From Strigops habroptila (taxonomy: Eukaryota > Chordata > Aves > Psittaciformes > Psittacidae): a stretch of 64,000 nucleotides of DNA. Made by a program: the position numbers and the translations under genes. The stretch covers positions 20,666,902 to 20,730,901 of the forward strand of contig NC_044301.2 in assembly GCF_004027225.2 (NCBI RefSeq), in the 5' to 3' direction. The notes under the pieces are model-generated. The model had not been told where the DNA came from. It saw only the letters and a list, made by a program, of their open reading frames with translations, and searched no databases. Below, piece by piece: positions 26,721 through 64,000 of the stretch (position 1 is its first letter; each line of letters begins with the position of its first letter).

Positions 26721-28013
26721 CTCCCAGCCCAATTTATCTCTTCCCAGCCAACCTGGTTCATTCCCCCCAGCCCGGTTCACTCCCCCTCCACTCCATGGTG
26801 CTCCAGGCCAAGGCACCCCCTTGGCATTGGGGCCCCCTGGGTCCAGTTGGCACTGAGGGTCTTGGGGTGCAGCTGGGGGTGCCAGGGCCTGGCTTTGAGC
26901 ACCCACAGATGCACCCAGGTCCCCCTAAACCTCAAAGGGAGCTGCTGGGGTCTGCACCCCCGGGAAAGGAACTGGTCAGGGCCCCACTTGCACCCAGCAC
27001 CAACAAAGCAGCCGAGTTGCAAACAAGCTTTTTGGTTTTCCCTCTTCTATTTGAAATTTATTCACAGTCGCAATCTCTGAAGGACAACAGTGTTATCCTG
27101 GTGCTCCACATCTGCAAAATCACATCTGCATTTCTTTTGGCCTTGCTCCACGGGAAGTTGTACAGCCAAAGGGGTGATAAGGCCATGGTGGCACAGGGCC
27201 CTAAGGACAAAGGGTAATGGGTTTAAATTTAAACAGGGGAGATTTAGGTTGGATATAAGGAAGAAATTCTTCCCTATGAGGGTGGTGAGACACTGGCACA
27301 GGTTGCCCAGAGAAGCTGTGGCTGCCCCATCCCTGATAGTGTTCAAGACCAGGTTGGATGGGGTTTGGAGCAACCTGCTCTAGTGGAAGGTGTCCCTGCC
27401 TGTGGCAGGAGGTTGGAACTAGATGAGATTTAAGGTCCTTTCCAACCCAAATCTATTTTATGATTCTATGCCAGAGGTGCAAGGCTGGTGGGGATGGCAC
27501 TGCATGGCACGCAGTGCTCCCAGGGCTGTGCTGTCCAACACCAGCCCCACATGGGTGAATTGAGCCATGGGGCAGCAGTGATCCCTGCAATCCATTTCTG
27601 AGGGTCAGTATTAAAAAGAAGAGCAGGAGGTGGTGAGAGTGCAGTGGTGGCTGGAGCAGCGCCCTGGGAGCCTGGCAGGTGCCTGTCTCCAGGCACACAG
27701 GCAGCAGCACCCCAGAAGGAAGCACTGCTAGCTGCAAGCCCTGCTGCAGGCTCCTGGGCTCCAGCTTGCCCCAGCTGCTGGGAAGCCACCTCCCTTCCTG
27801 GGGAAGGAGGAGAAAACCGATGTGGTGTTAAAAATCAGGTGAGCATCCAGAGATCCCTTGCAGCACAGCCCATGGGTCAGATCACCCCTGCATACCTGAG
27901 CATATCAGATGGGCTTCCAAGAAACACTGGACACCATCCTGGACCATATTTTCTCCTTGAGAGGGAAAGTGCTGCCTAGGATGAACTATACATACAAAGA
28001 TAATTTTAATTAA
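26721..28013. other. Intergenic region between SLC22A31 and ANKRD11
   Basis: It holds C-rich repeats at 26640-26780, a CR1 tail at 27189-27471 and otherwise unassigned sequence. No ORF with family-like features is seen. Confidence 0.55.
27189..27471 (+). mobile_element. CR1 LINE 3' fragment
   Basis: The + strand reads through the CR1 ORF2 C-terminus and 3' UTR, ending GGTCCTTTCCAACCCAAATC...TATGATTCTATG. It is a truncated copy of about 280 bp. Confidence 0.9.
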
Positions 28014-29005
28014 TTTATTTCTTTACACATAACTGAAAGTGATGTTACAGTACATAAGTTATTTACAACTGTGCAGTAATGTGTTGCAAAATAAATTATC
28101 TAGAAGGCAGCAAAAGTACATTGTTAATGTATATAAAAACTGTACAGCATTTATGGGATACAATTTTTCTTTATATGAGTATTGGCTCTGTAGTGTTTTC
28201 AAGTTATGTTCTCAGAAAGAGAAACAAAATGCCCAAGGTTAAAGGAAAAAAAAAATAAAATATATAAACCACATGGATTTTACTCCATTAAAAACAGAGT
28301 TGGCAAAGTCCTTTCTCTGCGTCACCATTTGCCTGCTCGGCCATGCCTCTCCAGCAGCTCCTCTGCTCTTCCCAAACGCTGGCGAGCAGCTGCTGCGGGC
28401 GCCAGATCCGTCCACACCTTCAGAGCCACGGCTGCCCAACTCGGACGCTGTCTTTTTGTTTCTACTTTTTTTTTTTAGACATACCCAGGATGGAACGAGA
28501 AACTCAAACACCCCCCACCCTCCCCCCATGGTTTCCTACTGCAGGTTCTCCGAGCAGAGATCCGCCACCGGTGGAAAACAGAGAGCTGGAAATCATGGTG
28601 TTCACAAGCACATGAATCACGTGGTTGCTGGCACCGCTCAGCAGCTTCTGCAACACGCAAATGGTGTCCTTGGCCTCCTCCCTCCATGCCTCTGCCAGTC
28701 TCTCAGCCGGTGCGTACCTGCTGCCCACACAGCCTGGCTGCCTCCCTGCCACGGCAGCTGGTTGGAAAGGAGATGCACCCTGGCCCACTGCCTGGCAGAG
28801 CTGCCGTCAGTCCAGATGCGAGGGACGTTGTGAGGAAAGTGCAATTATTTTTCTTATTGGTTTGTTTTCTGCCGATAGCTGCTTCCTCCTCCTCTGACCA
28901 GGGATTCATCAGCAAGCGGTAAGGGTGAATGTGAGCTCGACCGCCTGACCTTGGAGGGCCTCCTGTCCATGCCAGTGTTCAGTGATGTCTCCTGGTTTTG
29001 AACTG
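28000..29005 (-). other. ANKRD11: ANKRD11 3' untranslated region
   Basis: About 1 kb of sequence follows the stop on the minus strand. AT-rich near its far end, it reaches AATAAA (complement at 28014-28019). No coding sequence or repeat family is seen in it apart from a short T/A-rich stretch near 28230-28265. Confidence 0.7.
28014..28019 (-). terminator. ANKRD11: Polyadenylation signal of ANKRD11
   Basis: The minus strand reads AATAAA about 990 bases after the stop codon, in an AT-rich stretch where cleavage is expected near 27995-28000. Other A/T-rich hexamers occur nearby on this strand, so alternative sites are possible. Confidence 0.55.
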
Positions 29006-57929
<28,924 letters not shown>

Positions 57930-60900
57930 CTGCAAAGAGATTGGATTAACAAGAGCCTTCCCCAGACTGTGTTCACCTAACCCCCCAAAGTCCTACACCA
58001 GCCTCACGCAGCATTTGTCCTTTCCTTTTCACCATGGGTTTCCAGCATCAGGGTTTAGCATCCTGCAGAAAGCAGCCTCTACCAAGCTAAAAACCCCACT
58101 AGAGAAGAGCAAAGCCAACCAAGGCTACTGCATGGTGCCAAACCTGCAACCAATTCATGTGAAAATCAGAGCCAATGATGTCTGTGAGGCTGTGACCATG
58201 GGGGGAAGGCAGGCTGGGGGGGGGAGAAGGCAGGGAACCCAAGGATTTCCCACCCCCATCACTTGAAGGGTTTCCCAATCCCGAGCAGAAGTGGGATGCA
58301 GGGGAACGCACGGTGCATGCCTAGGGGATGCACAAAACCCAGCACTAAAGCCTTTGGTTCCAAGTGGAGAGCTGAGGGCTTTTCCTTGGGACCTGAAGTA
58401 TTTCTAGCACAAGAATACACCATTACTGCTTGAGCTTACGTGGTAACATGTTATTCCAGAGAATATTCTGGTAGATGATAACTCTGCTAACATTACTGAC
58501 TGTCACAGGAACAGCACCACAGCCAAACGCACTGTGAAGGTTTGCACTGCACAGACAGGGTAACGATTCCATAGAATTATATAATCATAGCATGGTTTGG
58601 GTTGGAAGGGACCTTAAAGCTCATCCAGTTCCAACCCCCTGCCATGGGCAGGGATACCTTCCACTAGACCAGGTTGCTCCAAGCCCCTGTGTCCAACCTG
58701 GCCTTGAACACTGCCAGGGATGGGGCAGCCACAGCTTCTCTGGGCGACCTGTGCCAGGCTCTCACCACCCTCACAGGGAAGAACTTCTGCCTAAGATCTC
58801 ATCTCAGCTCCCCTCTGTCAGGTTAAAGCCATTCCCCCTTGTCCTGTCCCTACAGGCCCTTGTCAAAAGCCCCTCTCCAGCATTCTTGTCAGCCCCTTCA
58901 GGCACCGGAAGCTGCTCTCAGGTCTCCCCAGAGCCTTCATATGAGAAGCATTATTATTTTAAGCAAGTGCTCATGGACTGAACACTGTGCCGCTACTCTA
59001 ACAACAAGGCCAGAACAAGCAGCTTTGCGATCAATTTGATTTCAATAACCCAGCAAAACCTAGACCCAGAGCTTTAGCTATGAAGTTGAATTAAAGAATC
59101 TCTACACAGTAAATCATGCAAGACCATTGCTGGCAACTCAGACAAGCACATCTAACAGAAATTCCTTTGTTTAGAGCAGCCCGGTCACACTGTTTGCATC
59201 AGGCTCAGCACCCTGGCAGGTGCCTCCTGTGCCAGCAGCATCACTGTATATGTTGCTCCTTCCTCTTCCCAAGTTCCTGTCTGGCAACCAGATTTCACCC
59301 ACAGATTAAAGAGAAACCCTTTACTGGGACCGACAGGTTCCGTCTGCTTGTCCCCCTCATGATGGGCAGTGTGACAGCCCCGTGGCTGCACACCCAATAC
59401 TCAGCCCCTCGCATGAGTCAGGGCTAAAAAAATGGGCTGGGGAATCCCTTTTTTGGTAAAGCAAGTGAAACAAACCTGTCTGACATGTTCTTAGTAAGAT
59501 TTACTACATGAAGAACTCAAACCAATCACGAACTGGCCCCAGCAGCTGCCTGATGCGAGGTGCTGCGGCGACACTGACTTCTCTTTACAACAAAGATCTC
59601 TAATCAGCAAGAGAGACCCTGATATCAATCTGCTTGGGTCATTTATGACATACATGAACAAAAGCCATTTTCCAGCCTCATGCAGAACTCTGGCTAGGCC
59701 AGCGTACTGCCCCAATGCCAGTTTGCAGGGCAAACCCAAACGTCATTTTTTTTGATGCAAAATTCTACACTTACAAACTCATGAAAAGAAATCTGTATTT
59801 CCAGTAGGAAGCTGAGCAAGTCCCTAGCTTGCTTTATAGGACAGACCATGCATCTGCAGCCTGCTCCTCCCCTCCATCCACCTATGCCCACACACAAGCT
59901 CTGAAGCCCTGCCTGTGACCGAGGGCTGCGCCGGAGCTGTGCCTGCACTTCAACACTGACAAAACCTGACTCGCATCCCAGCCGCTTATGCAAAGACTTG
60001 CATTACCAGCAATGGAAATCCCCAAAGCTCTTTGCTCTCCAAAAGGAGTTGAAAGTGTTTCAGGTTGCGATGCTAGTAAAAAGCAAGCAGCAATGAATAA
60101 AACCAGCACCGGGAGCCTGGGAGGAGAAGCCCAGGACCATGAGCTCCAATGCCTGTGCCCCTGGGTGATGCCCCATGCCAAGCTGACACACCAAATTCCT
60201 GCCATGGGCAAAACAACCCACAACCCTGCTGCAAAAGGCAAATGCTGTGAGAGCAGGAGTTTCCCTGCACTAATACAGGCAGCAGCGTGTCATTCCATGA
60301 CCAACCTCTGCCGTGGGGGCAGAGAAGGAGCAGGAGAAGGATTCTCACCCTGTGGTACGAAAGGGGTGGACCCCAGAGAGCATGTCAGACATGGTGGGAA
60401 CCAAACTCCAGCATTCCCTAAATCTGGGTCCTTTGTAGCCTTTCCACAACCAGAGTACAAAACATAACACATACACGCAAAATTTCAAGAAGGCTGAATT
60501 TGTGTCATTATCAATGCTGCAATAAAACGTTGAAGCACGGAGACAAGTGGAACTGAAGCCCTATTCCTGCATGCCTCAGGTGCTGAGGTTTGTAAGAAAT
60601 ACAACCCTGAAATGACTGTGGGCTGTTTATCTTCATGGAAACGTTGGCTCTGAAGTCACCCAGGGCTTTGCACGTTCCATGCCCCAGGTGGGTGGCTCTG
60701 GATATACAGCCCAGCACTTGTTCGTATGGCACAGGAAGGCCCTACCAGTCCAACAAGTTTCAAGAAGAATCGAGAAATAAGGACTGTGTTCTCTTTTCTG
60801 AAACTGGGAGAAGAGGGAGGAGAAAAAGCGAAAGATTTTTTTAACCTCTGTGAACTCCTACAAGCAAAAACCAGGGGTCAAGCACCATTCTGCTTGGTGT

Positions 60901-63589
60901 TCAGTTCAACCACTGCAGCAAAAATGCAATTTAGACAATGCAAGTGGGAGCATTTCCCCATAAAGAGACAAATCCTCCGCTGCAGCCTCTGCGCATGCTG
61001 TGTAACCATGCAGCAAGCGGTCCCAGGCACATAAGGAAATGGTTTTGACAACTGATATAATTCTTGCTGTGGTGCTCTGCTCAGTCTGAGTAATCTGCTC
61101 CTGGTATGGGGATCTGTGGATCTACACCAGAAAGGAGAATTATTCATATATGGCATGCATATTTCTACAGAACCCTTTGATCTGAACTCAACCAGAGCGC
61201 CTGCCCTGAGCAGGCTCTGTGCAGCCATATAAGGCTGGCAGGGCCCAACCGGCTGCCGCGCTGCTGCTGCTAACCCCAGAAGAAACAGCTCCTCATTCAA
61301 CAGCGGTGAAGCAGACACAGCATCTAATGTTTGTCGGCCATGGAGGGCAACAGAGACATGATCTTCAAACCACTTTGATCTCGTGGCTGCGCCAGCACAA
61401 GCAACATCTCACTAGTTAACGTGTCCCTCCCATGGAAAGGCAAGAGCAGAGAGCAAGGAGGAGTTCCCTCTTGTAATTAGCTCTACAACTGAAAGGCAAC
61501 AGCTCACATCCTTGCCCACGACGCACAAGCCCTCCAGGAGAGCCTGGCTGTAGCACGTTCAAGCGCAGAACTTGCACATTTCCTGCAGCACTCAGCCCAC
61601 CACAGCACCAGGACCGCTGAGCACCCTGCACTGCTGCTCACCTTTGATGCTAGAGCTTCAGAGCCCAAACATGTAAAGCCTGTTTAATGTTAAAACAAAT
61701 GTCACTATTAAGGTCACATTGAAAGGAAACCACAAAAGTGGCACAGCAGCTACTGCTGTGCCATGCTCTCCCCATGCACCATCACAGGTGCAGCTGGGTC
61801 CCTCCGTGCAGCACGGCTCTGGCACTGCTGCAGCCACTCTGCCTTCCCTAGCGAGCCTCTGCCAGCAAGTGTGTGCCAAGACTCAGGCTTGGGCCTTTGG
61901 AAGTGTTGACAAAGGCAAGATAAATTAAAAGTGGCGGCTGGCTTGACAGGCAGGTACAACAGCATTTGAAAGGAGGAGGTCTAATGACCGAGTGCTTTTA
62001 CCCTGAGTCACTGCTCCAGCTCACACTTCAGAGTTAACCAGAAACAGGGCAATTTGCTGCACCATGTCCTTTGGCCACTTGGGCTGGATCTCAGCTCAGT
62101 CCCCAAAGGATAAGAGCCTGCAAGCTTGTTCTCCGTTGAGAAGACCAGAATGAAGTGAGCAGAAAGGCTTACTCAATACCACTCTCTGCAGGTCTGCACT
62201 GATGCCTCTGAATAGGAAGCATAAAATTATTTGTGTCCTAGTTATTTAGCCGGCGGGAGAAAACTCCAGTTCCCAGCGTCCCTAGCACCGTTCAACAAAC
62301 CTGCTCTGTAAATAACATGCAGCCTTTAAGCTGCTGCAAGTGGATGAAATAAAATGGGAGCTGATTCATATTATAACTGATCCTTTCCCTCCTGAAGCAC
62401 CTGCACCAACATTAAGCTTCTTAACCAGCGCTGTCGAAACCCTGTATTTACATATCCTGTGCTGCTGGGCTCAGCCTCATTCGCCAGGGTAAATGCTGGT
62501 ATCTCGCTGACACAACAGGACAACTGCTTCACCTCCAACATTCCTGCTCCCAGTTTTTACCCAGCTCCTAGAAGCCCCACACTGTGCCCCAGCAAAGTGC
62601 CTGCGCCGAGGCAACGCTCCTGCTCTTGGCATGGCTCCTGAACTGGATCCGTGCACACACCACAATGCAGAAGGGGAATGGATGCTACCAGTGTGCTTGA
62701 TAAACAAATTTCTGCCTGGGATTTTCCCTTTGGTTATTTGTCATCTTCATGTTGTCAGTAAGATGACCTCAATCATAAGAGAAGTTACTATCATCAACAC
62801 GAGTGGGATTGCAGCGGACGTGACAGAGCAAGAGACACAGCACCGCTGGTGCTCGCAACCCTCAGCTTCAGCTCCAGTGGCTGGGAAGAAACTCCTCAGG
62901 GAAAGCTGAGAAACTGGAGCAAGATGAAGGGAAGTGGATGATGATTGTTTCCTGAGCAGAATACAGTGGATGTAGGGTTTAATTTTTATTTAAAGGTAGC
63001 ATTTGCACACAGCAACTATTTACTGGAAACTACCAATACTGAGAAGGATGAAAAAAAGCTGAATGAGAGGAAGCAGAGCTTAAGCCTGGAGCAAAACAAG
63101 AATCTGGGAATGAAGGCCAGAAGTATGAACTTATTTATCCTTAAACTCAGACTTCATCTCAGTAACCTCACCTCAAGCCCTGTCAAAACCTGAACACCTC
63201 AAAGAAAACCCCAGAAGCAGTTATTCTGGCAGAGCAAATCACATGCTGCATCCTGGTCAGGCCATGCTCAGAGCCCAGGCTCTGGGTGAAGCAAGACTGG
63301 CCGAGTCTGACATAGACATGGTATTTACAGCCAGAGGAAGAGGGATGAGGAGAAACTCCTCCCTCGCACAGCACACACCTGAGCCATCACTGCACTACTT
63401 GGTCCTTACGCAGCTCAGTGTAGAAAACCTTAAAAGTGCACAGTACTTGTAGAAAAGAATTTTCCAAGGCATCCCCCCACTGCTTGGTTAAGTCAGGTCT
63501 ATGTGGCTGCAGCACTTCCCAGGAAATGTGGCAGCCATTGAGAAATAAAGTGGACCACATCAGCTGGCCAAGTACCACCACACAGATTT
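57930..63589. other. ANKRD11 intron upstream of the first exon seen
   Basis: It contains the CR1 fragment at 58565-58955. I looked for the ANKRD11 initiator exon on the minus strand and did not find it, so it should lie to the right of the window. Confidence 0.5.
58565..58955 (-). mobile_element. CR1 LINE 3' fragment
   Basis: About 390 bp of minus-strand CR1: an octamer-like tail (ATTCCATAGAATTATATAATC), 3' UTR and ORF2 C-terminal sequence ending near 58950. It lies in an ANKRD11 intron. Confidence 0.88.
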
Positions 63590-64000
63590 GATTCCATGAT
63601 ATGAATCTGGATTTGATTGCAGATTTGATTCATTGCTAGCAAATGAAGTTACTAAGCCACTGTCCATCATATTTGAAAAATCATGGCAGTCAGGTGAAGT
63701 TCCTGATGACTGGAAGAAGGGTAATATAACCCCCATTTTCAAGAAGGGGAAGGCGGAAGACCTGGGGATCTACAGACCAGTCAGCCTCACCTCTATGCCT
63801 AGCAAAATCTTGGAGCAGATTCTCTTGGAAAGCATGCTAAGGCACATGAAAAACAACGAGGTGGTTGGTGACAGCCAACATGGTTTCACTAAAGGGAAAT
63901 ACTGCCTGACCAACTTGGTGGCCTTCTCTGATGGGGCTACAGAACTGATGGATAGGGGCAGAGCAGTTGACGCCATCTACCTGGACTTGTGCAAAGCATT
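63590..64000 (+). mobile_element. CR1 LINE ORF2 (reverse-transcriptase) segment, runs off the window
   Basis: From about 63690 the + strand encodes CR1 reverse-transcriptase motifs in one open frame: [35 protein letters not shown], then [11 protein letters not shown] and LDLCKAF at the edge. This is the N-terminal half of the RT domain, so this copy is longer than the others here. It is antisense to ANKRD11. The left boundary is uncertain. Confidence 0.88.

Noticed and set aside
26055-26856. Several long ORFs on both strands in the CpG-rich region
   Set aside because: Low stop density from GC content. Only the minus-strand frame that joins the WDLVC exon has transporter-like sequence.

Overview
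The window is bird genomic DNA. CR1 retroposon tails with the avian octamer-type 3' end (copies of ATTCTATG/ATTC on either strand) are scattered through it, the endogenous retroviruses are of avian types, and the gene order ACSF3 (+), CDH15 (+), SLC22A31 (-), ANKRD11 (-) matches the conserved vertebrate block of human 16q24.3. All genes are interrupted by GT-AG introns. I cannot name the species.

1-14,985: the 3' end of ACSF3 (mitochondrial malonyl-CoA synthetase). Only the last two coding exons are present (6223-6334 and 14706-14823). The introns around them are filled with nested endogenous retroviruses. Upstream lies a gammaretrovirus-like provirus (+ strand, about 430-6212) whose env is split by a 2.9-kb minus-strand provirus (1779-4651) carrying an alpharetrovirus-like surface-protein fragment, itself damaged by a CR1. 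In the last intron an old minus-strand solo LTR (7007-7128 plus 13825-14327) is split by a sense-strand provirus (7129-13824). That provirus has two nearly identical 564-bp LTRs, a lysine-tRNA primer site, an unusual membrane-protein-like ORF before gag, a long gag, a protease/RT ORF in the same frame after one UAG, and a broken RNase H/integrase remnant. Its pol is split again by another minus-strand solo LTR (11790-12358). Target-site duplications show the order of events.

14,986-26,500: a compact GC-rich block with CDH15 (M-cadherin; 13 coding exons seen) and, tail to tail with it, SLC22A31 (a solute-carrier-22 transporter). The exon structure of both genes is well kept, but both carry several disabling lesions (stops, frameshifts, small deletions). 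I read them as two adjacent decayed genes, with the caveat that three of the lesions sit in or near G/C-rich stretches where base-calling can fail.

26,500-64,000: ANKRD11 on the minus strand, running from its last exon (stop at 29006) to an upstream coding exon at 57929; the initiator exon is outside the window. It looks intact, including a 6.7-kb central exon that is open throughout. Its introns hold CR1 fragments and simple repeats. A CR1 reverse-transcriptase segment runs off the right edge.

No bacterial-type features (operons, ribosome binding sites, CRISPR, riboswitches) are present or expected.
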